In this document: positions 22,013 through 31,925 of the stretch, one piece after another
Layout of the letters: each line of letters begins with the position of its first letter
Position numbering within the stretch: position 1 is the stretch's first letter
Assembly: GCA_032622095.1 (NCBI GenBank)
Contig: CP136069.1
Location: 125,817,450 to 125,881,449, forward strand
DNA from: Siphonodentalium dalli
Lineage: Eukaryota; Mollusca; Scaphopoda; Gadilida; Siphonodentaliidae
Direction of reading: 5' to 3'
Length of the DNA: 64,000 nt
Translations under genes and position numbers: made by a program
Notes under the pieces: generated by a model
What the model was told of the DNA's origin: nothing
Database searches by the model: none
The model's input: the letters and a program-made list of their open reading frames with translations, nothing else

Positions 22013-23639
22013 GTCACTGAACAATGTTGTGATCCACTGCAACCCTGGCAATTTACATGCACTTCGATCTGATTGTACAGTAGTTACACCAATCAATGTT
22101 CCAGCACTAGCTTTTCTTCTTCAAGGCTATGATCAACAGCAAGTTAATTTCCTAGTCAATGGTTTCCGGCATGGTTTCAATTTAGAATGTCAAATGTCGG
22201 TCATGAATTTACATGTTAACAATCTTAAATCAGCTCTGGAGCTGCCACATATTGTTGAAAAGAAATTGAAGGCCGAGCTAGCTGCTAATCGTATAGCAGG
22301 CCCATTTCCTGCTCCTCCATTTGCATCATTTCACGTTTCACCACTTGGAGTGGTCCCAAAGAAAACACCAGGGGAGTATCGCATGATACACCACTTATCT
22401 TTTCCGGAGGGTTGTCCCGTTAACGATGGTATACCGCATGAACAATCAGTGGTTCACTACTCCTCCGTGCAGGATGCCATTACAATTATCAAACAAACCG
22501 GGGTTGGGGCAGTGCTTTTGCGTATTGATGTACTTTCTGCCTTTCGTTTGGTGCCAGTCCGAATGGAGGATCATCACTTGCTGGGTTTTAAGTGGAATGA
22601 GTGCCTGCCAATGGGTTGCAGTCGGTCATGTCTTTTGTTCGAGAGCCTCAGCACTGCAATTGAGTGGATAGCCACCACAAAACTTCACATACCACTGGTG
22701 CACTATCTTGATTATTTCTGTCTGATCCTTAGCAGCTATAAAGAAGCCGATTTGGCATTACAATTATTTCTGGACATGTGTGATATTTTAGGGGTTCCGA
22801 TAGCACATGAGAAAACCCTGGGCCCAAGTACAACTTTGGAATTTCTCGGCATACAGTTGGATTCATGTCGCATGGAGGCTACTTTGCCTTTGGACAAAAT
22901 TAAGAAATGTCAAGCAGAAATTAGGCAACTTCTTAATATGGAGAAGGCTACACTCAAACAACTTCAATCAATCATCGGTACTCTGAGTTTTGCCTGCTCG
23001 GTGGTCGTTCCTGGTCGGGTGTTTCTGCGACGGCTTATTAACATATCTATGAAGCTCAAGCACCCATCCCACCGGGCACGACTGACGAGGGAGGTAAAGC
23101 TTGACTTGCAATTATGGCTTTCTTTTCTGCAGGGATATAATGGAAAAACTTTCTTTTTAGAGGAACAGTGGATTTCTGCAGATAAAATTCACATGTACAC
23201 AGATGCTGCCTCCACCCTTGGGTTTGGCGGTATTTGTGGCAAGTTTTGGTTTTATGGGGAATGGCCACCTGCAGCCAAGAGGCTTAACATTGCCATTTTG
23301 GAGCTTTATCCCATCTGGTTAGCCCTTAACATTTGGGGACATCGTTAAAAAAATCATAAGCTCATGCTCCATTCGGATAATGCGGCAGTTGTGGCTATCA
23401 TTAATTCTCAAACAACTACAGATTCTAGTCTTTTAAAACTTCTTCGTTTGCTTGTCTTAATTACACTCAAATTTAATATCGTTATTCGATGTCAGCATAT
23501 TGCGGGTAAGGACAATCGCTTATCGGATCTGCTCTCGAGGTTGCAGGTAGACGAGTTCAGACAACAGGCGCCATGGGCAGTAGCCGAACCTACAGCGATA
23601 CCACCTCAGCTGACCATCGGCAACTTATTTCCACTATGA
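21741..23639 (+). pseudogene. Reverse transcriptase-RNase H of the Ngaro-like element
   Basis: The open frame runs 21741-23348; no clear start is known and the first part overlaps Gag. RT motifs in order: PLGVVPKKTPGEYRMIHHLS, LLRIDVLSAFRLVPV, LPMGCSRSCLLFE, then YLDY at 22704-22715, where the family has YLDD. The second catalytic aspartate is therefore Tyr. FLGIQLDS and the connection domain follow, then RNase H (MYTDAAS, AILELYPIWLAL). An in-frame TAA at 23346-23348 interrupts RNase H, which continues in the same frame (LHSDNAAVVAIIN, HIAGKDNRLSDLLSR) to 23639. Both changes should inactivate this copy. Confidence 0.9.
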
Positions 23640-24526
23640 AGCATCTAGCTGATCAGGCTATGGCCACGACAACTAAAGAAACTTACAGCAAATATTGGGG
23701 AAACTTTTTAGCTTTCTGTCAGAAGTATAATCTTTCAACCGAAATACCTATCTCGGTTGGTACGGTTTGTCTTTTTGTGGCCCACTTATATAATGCTTCT
23801 TATGGGGTGGCAACAGTACGCACGGTGTTATCGGTTATTAGTTTCTTTCATAAAATACAAGGTGTCGGTGACCCAACTAAAGATTTTTATCTCCAGAAAT
23901 TAATCATTGGTTTTCAAAAGTCTCGTCCTTCCTGCGACCTCCGCATGCCTGTCACATTGTCCTTACTTGAGCGTTTCCTACAAGCAATTCCGCAGTGTGT
24001 ATCGAGTAACTATCAATCTAGGCTTTTCAGCGCAATGTTTGTTTTTGCCTTTTTTACCTTGTCTCGCATCGGAGAAATCTGTGTTACACGCGAATCACAT
24101 TCCCATATGGTTATAACAGCAAATGATGTTATTTGGAAAGAAGACGAGATCGTAATACGGTTTCGTCATTTCAAGCACAATGTTTCAGGGACACCACACT
24201 TTATCGCAATCCGGCCTCGATCGGCAGAGTTACTTTGTCCCTTTCGGATTATGCAGCAGTATAGGCAGACTCGGGGTCATGCCGAAGCCCCCCTATTTTG
24301 CCACCCAGATGGCAAAGGTATTCATTGCCGTTTGTTTGATCAAGTATTGGCACAAGTTTTGACATACCTTAATTTAGATGGGCAAGTCTTTAAAGCGCAT
24401 TCATTCCGTATTGGCGGTGCTTGTCTTGCCGCAGCACGTGGTTTCTCCGATGCACAGATTCGGTCTTTAGGTCGATGGCAGTCAGACGCATTTAAAAAGT
24501 ACATCCGTCCACCAGTTCTTTATTAA
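23573..24526 (+). CDS. Tyrosine recombinase (YR) of the Ngaro-like element
   Basis: An intact 317-residue frame from ATG 23573, overlapping the end of RNase H by about 67 bases. It has an N-terminal SAM-like core-binding region (TYSKYWGNFLAFC) and a complete catalytic set: R165 in LSRIGEIC, H276-x-x-R279 in AHSFRIGG, W302 in LGRWQSD, and Y310 in KKYIRP. Recombinases of this kind integrate a circular DIRS-class intermediate without target duplication. This is the only ORF besides Gag that looks undamaged. It could therefore still act in trans if expressed. Confidence 0.93.
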   Translation: MGSSRTYSDTTSADHRQLISTMKHLADQAMATTTKETYSKYWGNFLAFCQKYNLSTEIPISVGTVCLFVAHLYNASYGVATVRTVLSVISFFHKIQGVGDPTKDFYLQKLIIGFQKSRPSCDLRMPVTLSLLERFLQAIPQCVSSNYQSRLFSAMFVFAFFTLSRIGEICVTRESHSHMVITANDVIWKEDEIVIRFRHFKHNVSGTPHFIAIRPRSAELLCPFRIMQQYRQTRGHAEAPLFCHPDGKGIHCRLFDQVLAQVLTYLNLDGQVFKAHSFRIGGACLAAARGFSDAQIRSLGRWQSDAFKKYIRPPVLY

Positions 24527-25535
24527 GCTATAAACTTGTAATTTTTCTATCCTCAGGGACCTGGCTACCATAACCATATATTCAATCATTATGATGTTTA
24601 TTAATGACCATTTATCATCAGTGAACACTTTTGTTGGGGGGGGGGTGGTAGTTTTCTTTTGTTGAGCCTGTCGTTACAGGCCAAAGGATTTCTGCCATCT
24701 CTTTCAACTTTGGAGTCGAGTCTTGATCCTCATTTGGAGCTTGTCGTCACAAGCTAGAGGACCAAGACAGTGGCTGCATACTTTGTAGATGTCATGCAAG
24801 GTTTTTCTTTTCCTTGTGATCAATTTTGCTTTTCAAGTTTTTCTGATAGGATGAGCTTATTGTGCAGTTTTCGGGGGAGGGCCTGGTCTTCATTTGTCCA
24901 GAGCATGTTGTCTATTCCAATGGGGGGCCATGCCTGGCTATCACATGACAAGTTTGTCAAAATGACGCTACAAATGGCTATCCTCTGTCGAGGATAGCCA
25001 GAAATAAATGTATTGTATGGTAGTATAGAGAATTTGGCATGCCGTAGTTCATTTAGTCAAATCGAGAGTGAGCGATCCTTTCTATGAAAGGCTAGATATG
25101 CGGATGTATATAATTGTTGGTGTGGTTTGTGTTGTTTCCCACTGTGATACTTACTCTTGGGTGCCGGGTAAACGTGCTGGCACGCTTATTAATTTTGGAG
25201 AAATATGTTGGCCATCACTATTATTTGGTCATGATATATATAGTGAAAATGCCACCAATATTAATAATTTTAGGGGTAAATGTAAGCCAGCACGTTTATT
25301 CAGCCATCACGTTTGTTTGGCACCTGCGAGTGATTAAGTTACCTCATGCGTTAAGTGCCAAAAAATACCTAGAGGTCTTTCTACACTGGGTGTTTTCATT
25401 GTATATAATTATGTGATAATCTTGTTTCTTCTATGGCAGCATTGGAAGTAAGGGTTTCCCTGTCCGCTCCTTTTCTTTCTCTGTGGGTGCATGTCTTGAA
25501 TTTCGCAAACTCAGTAGGCTCAATTTCAGCCATAT
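24527..25535 (+). other. Ngaro-like element 3' non-coding region
   Basis: No ORF is supported. There is a G10 run near 24638 and a short hairpin, GGCTATCCTC TGTC GAGGATAGCC, near 24977-25000. It leads directly into the B1 repeat. Confidence 0.5.
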
Positions 25536-25829
25536 GGCGTTTTACACCCACATTAGTGTTACATAACTGGTTACAAGCAAAACATTTGATGCGAAAGCTA
25601 TTCCTAAAATTCATGAACAGCAATAACTATGTACATTGCTATTTTGTAAATGTTTCAACCAGAGGCGAGAATAAATCGTCGGACATGGAAATTATGTTTT
25701 AGTGTCTATTTATCCCAACAAATAAAAAAGGGGGTTATATGTTTGTTATGTCAAGGCTTGATAATAAGTCAGGGCATAACCTATGGGTCCAAACTCATGT
25801 CAAAGCTTTAAAGTGAGTCGGGGCATAAA
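25536..25829 (+). repeat. Ngaro-like element split repeat B1 (294 bp)
   Basis: It starts GGCGTTTTACACCCACATTA and ends GGGGCATAAA. It is repeated at 26565-26858 with equal length and few differences. It abuts A2 directly, giving the B1-A2 junction diagnostic of split direct repeats. Confidence 0.9.
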
Positions 25830-25830
25830 A

Positions 25831-26163
25831 GATATTTACAAAGTAAAACTATTTATGTCAGGACGAACCAGTATCAATTCATTCTGTTGCAGGCCACACC
25901 GGGTCGTTCTTTCCGCTAGGGGTCGACAGAATGTAAACATCACATGGTATAAAAGACACAACGAAGTACCGTGTGCATAGTAAGTGAGGTGTGCATATTT
26001 AACCAATCACAGGGCGCGTTGCTTAACAGTGTTGGCTGTTAACCAATCGTATCACGCGTTAGAAAGCGCAGTTCGTAACTTAGCGTCAGGACGCTAATTA
26101 TTATTCATCACTTCCAGGAATACACAATACGGACAAAACAACAATCCAAAATAAATAATTTTC
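25831..26163 (+). repeat. Ngaro-like element split repeat A2 (333 bp)
   Basis: This is the second copy of A1 (18666-18998), the same length to the base. Confidence 0.9.
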
Positions 26164-26564
26164 CCTACCCTCCCTCCCAGATTTTGTGGCAAGAGTACTT
26201 GTAATCCTCTATTGCAATCATGGTTGGGTCATTCCCTTAACTTCTCTTGTCTTCAATGCTGCACATCACTCATTTTAATTATAAGAATGTTCCAGTTTTG
26301 GATTGTTAAACTTTTGTTAGTATTAATTGTTAAGCACTTATATTACATGTATACATAGATATATATTTTTGACATGTTATACCTTTGCTTATATCCATCT
26401 ACCTTATTGATTGTATATGTATGTTTCTTTTCATATTTCTGCTGATCGTTACAGGTCTGCCTAGCTTTTCCCAGGCAGTCCACCTGGTTTTGCATGCTGG
26501 CAGACCTACTGGTTGTATTCTTTTGGCTATTTTCGATTAACTCTCTGGCTTTGCAGAGGGTTTA
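26164..26564 (+). other. Spacer between A2 and B2 of the Ngaro-like element
   Basis: 400 bp of AT-rich sequence unique in the window, with no ORF. In Ngaro-type elements a spacer at this position is expected between the paired repeats. Confidence 0.6.
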
Positions 26565-26858
26565 GGCGTTTTACACCCACATTAGGGTTACATAACTGGT
26601 TACAAGCAAAAAATTTGATGCGAAAGCAATTCCTAAAATTCATGAACAGCAATAACTATGTACATTGCTATTTTGTAAATGTTTCAACCAGAGGCGAGAA
26701 TAAATCGTCGGACATGGAAATTATGTTTTAGTGTCTATTTATCCCAACAAATAAAAAAGGGGGTTATATGTTTGTTATGTCAAGGCTTGATAATAAGTCA
26801 GGGCATAACCTATGGGTCCAAACTCATGTCAAAGCTTTAAAGGGAGTCGGGGCATAAA
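26565..26858 (+). repeat. Ngaro-like element split repeat B2 (294 bp), element end
   Basis: This is the second copy of B1. Element sequence stops at GGGGCATAAA. After it, TGGTGACTATG begins a flank that is related to 14310-14430. Confidence 0.9.
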
Positions 26859-27633
26859 TGGTGACTATGTGTTTACTCAGGCAAACATCGCATAGTTACG
26901 TGAAATGTCATCGCACGCCTTATATAGAAGCCGCTGTAGTTTTGAATACGTCCCATTTATTTATTTAAATATGTTTTATGGAGGTCTTGAATTGCATGCA
27001 CATCCAGCCTTAAATATGTGTATTACTTATATAGAAGAATTGCAACAAAGAAGAACTCACTATGATTTATCGCTTAACATACGAATAAAAAATTCCAATA
27101 CATAATGCAAAACAACGAGCCTCATACATGCAATATAATCTGCAACATGGTCCGGACATTTTCCAAAGAAAGGTCAAATTCTACTGATATAATAATGAAA
27201 TAGTTACTATCGTATATATATTATGTTGAATCATTGTTGACATCTCATATATATTTCGAAGACCTCTGTCTGTCTGTCTGTATGTCCTTTATAGAATCGA
27301 AAACGGGTTGACCGATCGAGACCAAACTTCCTATCTAAAGGTAAAATCCTACGGGAATCGTCGACGTCGCATTTTGGACAAGCTCTGAGCACCGATTCTC
27401 CACTCCCAATAATCAAAATCACCGCAAACGCCACTTCGGGGGTTAAGGCATCAACGATCTTTATATTGACCATATTCGGAGGTTTTAAGGACTAACTCTC
27501 TTTATTACAATCGAAGCTGCTAAACGGTTACCCATGCGTAAAATACGGATGCAAAACGAAACGCGGAATGCAATTATCTCGATTAAAAAGGCAGAATGGG
27601 TTGTTGTGTCATATATGTCCTAGGAACAGCAGG
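26859..27633. other. Repeat-derived non-coding sequence
   Basis: 26879-26995 is similar to 14313-14425 (GTTACGTGAAATGTCATCGC, AGAAGCCGCTGT). 27230-27480 has a CTGT microsatellite and an AAAACGGGTTGACCGATCGA motif, also found in variant form at 29320-29350 (CGACCGATCGGGACGAAACT). No gene. Confidence 0.4.
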
Positions 27634-29236
27634 CGGAGTCTGGAAAAAAATTGCACATATAGGGCCCAAAAACTTTTTTTCCGACCCCGAGGGACCCACC
27701 ACCCCATTTGTGCAAAAAAAAAAATTTTCCTCCAAAATTTTGGGGACCCACCCCCTTTCTCATGTTTTATATAAAAAATTCTGAGTTTTTTTAGCCGTTC
27801 TTCAATAACTGTGTTAACTGCCTTTCAATCCCATTCCACTATCATTTTTTTGGTGCAAACTCTTGCTGTGTACCATTAAGACTCAAGCAATAACATGCTT
27901 AATTGGTAAACACAGATCAGAAAAACGAAAAATAAACTGTATTTCCAGGTGTTTCCTGGTGTTTTCAGTATCTAACAACAATAATAAAGCATTGTGTAGG
28001 TACACTATATGTCACAAATCGCCCTAGACCCCATTATACATTTCGAAGTCAAAATTATCCAGATAAATGCGATCAATAATCCTACGATCGATTCATGACG
28101 TCATTCTAACGTCTACGGAACGCTGACAGCATAACGTTCGTTGTCAATATTTTAGCTAAAAAACGACACTTTTAAAATGTCTATAATTCGTAAAATATGC
28201 GATGTAGAGGGTGACAACAGGGCTGAGGGTGTTTACTGGGTCTATGTGACTAGAAATTAGCCTGTTGTCAGCTTCTACCCTCCAAGTTTAACGAAAGTAA
28301 CATTCTCGAGTTTGGCTCCCTGACTACATTATAGCCTTAATATATCGAGTGTGTTGTGTCTGACAGAGAACACTGGCCAGTGTAAATAGTGGTAAACAGG
28401 TCAGGGGTTCCACAATTATTTGTGCATGACCAAAGAACTCTTTAGTCTTATCCACCGGGGTGGGGTGGGGAGGGGAATTGTTTTTGGTTAGGTATACACC
28501 TAGATATATGGTTACCCCCCCCCGATATTAGTCGGCGGGTATATAGTTGACGTCTCGAGCCGTCCGTGCGTCAGTCCGTACAAACATTTTGCATTATAAC
28601 TCAAGAGTCGGTTGTCATATTTTGATGCCCTATGGCATGGTGACAGACCAGAAATGGGGAACGAATATGCATAATATCACGGATTGTGACCATCAATGCC
28701 TACCAGATTTATGGGCCCTGTTCGACTTTATGAAATTCAGTCCGTACAAAGTTTTTGCAATATAAGTTAAGTGTCAGTTGTCGAATTTTTATGCGGTTTG
28801 GTATGGTGATAGACCAGAATGATAGGGGAAGGATGTATGCACATATTACTGCATATCACAGGTTTCGCCTATCAATGCATACCAGAGTTACCGGCCTTGT
28901 TCCATCCGTAAACACGTTTTGCATTATTATAACTCAACCATGGGTTAAGTTTCCTGAACGCTATTACGGTGGTCCACTGTAAAGTGGGCCGGGATTCTGT
29001 GAAATCCAGAATGTTGCTAAATCTGAGGATAAAGAGTCACAATAGCTGCATATATAGCCCTATACCATGCACAATCATGGTACTAACATGCTTACAAACA
29101 ACATTACATGGTCAGTACTTGTAAATTGTTTGAAATAAAACCATTTTGGAAAAAAAATACAAGCACAATTTTTTCGGCCTCTGGACCACCCACCCACCCC
29201 GGCCCTATATACGGAATTTTTTTGCAGACTCCCCCC
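27634..29236. mobile_element. Element with G/C-run inverted ends, copy 1
   Basis: The left end GGAGTCTGGAAAAAAATTGC...TATAGGGCCC mirrors the right end GGCCCTATATACGG...TTTTTTGCAGACTCCCCC. The same sequence blocks occur in inverted order and orientation at 49728-52041: GGGACCCACC, TTTTGCATTATAACTCAAGA, CGCTATTACGGTGGTCCACT, GTCAGTACTTGTAAATTGTT. Imperfect tandem halves (AGTCCGTACAAA near 28575 and 28738) are present. It has no protein-coding frame. Confidence 0.65.
28039..28327. mobile_element. 289-bp insertion inside copy 1
   Basis: It is flanked by ATTATA at 28033-28038 and 28328-28333. The sister copy at 51700-51716 reads straight through this point (AAGGCTATAATGGGGTCTAG), which shows the empty site. 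No obvious terminal inverted repeats. An internal pair, GAGGGTGACAACAGG and CCTGTTGTCAGCTTCTACCCTC, could fold. Confidence 0.6.
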
Positions 29237-30248
29237 TGGGAACAGGGGAATTTTTCATCGGGTCAGTCTTTGAGGGACGGGTACCATGAATTAATTCATG
29301 AAAAACAAAAAAAGCGTGTTGTGCTGTCTTTTCGACCGATCGGGACGAAACTTGGTACGTGTGTGTAGTTTGACCAGGCGGTCGTCCTTGTCGTATTGGC
29401 GAGCCCGTGCGACGCCCGTGCAGCGCATGCGCAGACGAGATCTCGGAAACGGGTGGAGCTATCGACTTGAAATTTGCTATGTGAATGTATCTTGCCCCGG
29501 ATACGATTTTTTATCGGGTCGCCGAGCCCGTGCGACGCAAGCTTCGCGCATGCGCAGACCAGATCTCGGAAACGGGTGGAGCTATCGACTTGAAATTTGG
29601 TTTTTGAATAGCCCGGACAACGTCGGGCTCATCGGCTAGTTGTTATATATATTTGTTATTTTGACATCGGTCTCGTGAGGAAGTTTTATGTCATTAAACG
29701 ATTTATCTATCTATCTACGAATAATAACATTGATATTCAATGATTTCCCACAGGTAAATATAATTGACCATTATCTATCTGCCATATAGTCATCATGATT
29801 TGGTATAAACTAAAGAGTCGTACTATTTTTCGCTCAGTTTTAAATTTTCGAACCGACGGGTGCGCAAATTCGGCGTTGACCGGATTATACCGGAATTTAG
29901 AAAAAAAGTTATATCGGGAAACAATAACCGGAAAGAAATGCATATTATGGTATCAGTGTGTGAGTAAATGACTCTCCTATAAGAATACTGTACAAGAAAA
30001 GAAGATGCATGCATCAGATCCACATGAACTATTTTACAAGATTTAATCACGTATATTTGGAAAGTATTATAAATTTAATATATTTATTTATAACACAATT
30101 TAATAATTGGCCCCTAAATTCGGCCTCATGATTTAGCAAGACACACGTTTATTACCGACACGCACAGTGACGCGCTTAGAGCAATTATATCATTGGCAAC
30201 ACCAGAACATTAGTATTATGTTAATAGTCCAGTGCATTTGTGGCTTTC
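29237..30248. repeat. Tandem GC-rich units with (ATCT)n tail, then AT-rich sequence
   Basis: Two units contain GAGCCCGTGCGACG, GCGCATGCGCAGAC and GATCTCGGAAACGGGTGGAG, at about 29400-29475 and 29525-29600. The block ends ATTAAACGATTTATCTATCTATC near 29692-29716, a tail like that at 62496-62519. Such tails mark the 3' ends of some LINEs and SINEs. 29720-30248 shows nothing I can name. Confidence 0.5.
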
Positions 30249-30735
30249 CCTCAAACTATTTGCAACAAAAGTTTCTCATTGGGAATAAGTACATTAGCCA
30301 ATTAAAAGCAACATGCTAAAAATAAAAAAGAATCAAGAAAGGCGAAATTGATGAATATGTGAATTTTGTGAAATAAATTTGTCAAAATTTGGTAAAATAC
30401 ACAATTTATAACTTTTCAACAATGTTTATAAAAATAATATTTCACAAGGCTTTCCATTTGTGTATCCATTTTTTAAAGTGCGTAGACAATCCTGAATACA
30501 GAACAGAAAACTTTTCCCAGATATGTTCAGTATTTTTCGGGTTATTTGCCTCAAAATATAACATATAAAAATATATATTCTTAAACAAATTGTGTTTTCC
30601 ATTACATGGACAGCCAAATTTGCCTGTGATCGAGAACGGGCGTGATGAAATAGGATATTTGAGGTCATACAACTCAATACATATAAATCCATATTCCCTT
30701 CATTTCTCATAACAACTTATGTATACATGGTTATA

Positions 30736-31579
30736 GAGCCCGAAGTCGCCATCGTACGCCGCCGCCGCCAGCCATATTGGCCACAAGCCGCCGCCAGCCA
30801 TATTATTTCTAACGCCAGCCACATTTAAAAATCTCCGCCGCCGGAATTGTAAAATGGCTGAGCCATGTGCATGGGCTTATATGTCAAGCACAACTGTACT
30901 GTGAATCGCAAAGAACTAAACCCTATTGCCTAATATTGGCATACTCGCATGGTTGTTATATTATCGGAACACCTGCCCCTTAATGTGGAATAGACTATCC
31001 CAATGCATGCTTTCATATAACTGAATGGGCGCATCCATTCGGTATTGAAAGGGTTAAATTGTTTATATCGACAACACCCAGTCTCAGACATCACTGGCAT
31101 TTGTCAATATATACACATAAGAATAGAAAATAGTTTGAAATAGTATATATCATTACTATCCGGTTCATCATTCAATGATGCATGCATATATCGCAAGATG
31201 GTAGTGATGATAGCAGTCTGAAGTCGACAGAAGTCCCAATGTAACTACTTATACCGATTAGATGGGAAACTACATAGTATATCCATGCCAGTCCTTCGTG
31301 AATTTCGCCGTAATGGAAAAGCCCAACATCAAAAGATTACGTGTGGTCTGGAATTCTACGGGTTCACCACAAACGCTAAAAAAAACGGCATCTATAACCG
31401 ATAACAGGGGATTAGGAACATTTCGGAAACGGAAATACGCTGAATGATAACATCTCAGCCGGCTGAGCCGCCATATTTCGTCAGCCACGAACGTCGTGAC
31501 TGAGCCGGCTTAGCTAGCTAACCAGCCACGAAAATCGGTTGAGCCAGCCATGAAAACTATTTGTCGTGGCTTCGGGGTC
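30736..31579. mobile_element. 844-bp insertion with 12-bp target duplication
   Basis: It is flanked by TACATGGTTATA at 30724-30735 and 31580-31591. The short imperfect inverted ends are GAGCCCGAAG and CTTCGGGGTC. The opposite arm of the host palindrome (about 34080-34105) shows the uninterrupted sequence, an internal empty-site control. The interior is GC-rich with CCGCCGCCAGCCATAT repeats near the left and GAGCCGGC/CAGCCACGA repeats near the right. No coding frame. A 9-11 bp duplication is usual for Mutator-like elements; 12 bp is longer than that. Confidence 0.75.
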
Positions 31580-31639
31580 TACATGGTTATACACACTGTG
31601 AAAGAATTTCCTGAAACATTGTTTAGAAAATCAACTTAT

Positions 31640-31925
31640 GGCCCAATGAATCCTCAGTATTAACTTATTTCTAAAAATGCGATTTCGGGGCGCTTTTGTC
31701 CATTTACAAAGGTTTTTGTTTGTAAATAGTAAAAGCAATGTTCGTTTACCCTAAAACTCTTACGGTTGAATTCTGGTCTCAGGCCCAATGAATCCTCAGT
31801 ATTAACTTTTTTCTAAAAATGCGATTTCGGGGCGCTTTTGTCCATTTACAAAGGTTTTTGTTTGTAAATAGTAAAAGCAATGTTCGTTTACCCTAAAACT
31901 CTTACGGCTGAATTCTGGTCTCAGG
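31640..31925 (+). repeat. Tandem duplication, 142-bp period
   Basis: GGCCCAATGAATCCTCAGTA at 31640 recurs at 31782 and the copies match almost base for base through GAATTCTGGTCTCAGG. It lies in the left arm of the palindrome only and so arose after the arms separated. Confidence 0.85.

Larger units (their letters stand above)
18664..26858 (+). mobile_element. Ngaro-like (DIRS-class) tyrosine-recombinase retrotransposon
   Basis: This is a nearly full-length element of 8.2 kb. The order is A1 repeat, SGNH-hydrolase ORF, Gag-like ORF, RT/RNase H ORF, tyrosine recombinase ORF, then B1-A2-spacer-B2. Split direct repeats (A1 ... B1A2 ... B2) plus a recombinase in place of an integrase define the Ngaro/PAT branch of DIRS-class elements. 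An extra SGNH-type hydrolase is, from memory, described for some Ngaro elements. No target duplication is seen, as expected for recombinase-mediated insertion. It sits in the receptor intron in the same orientation as the gene. Damage: a frameshift in the hydrolase, an altered RT active site, and an in-frame stop in RNase H. Confidence 0.9.
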
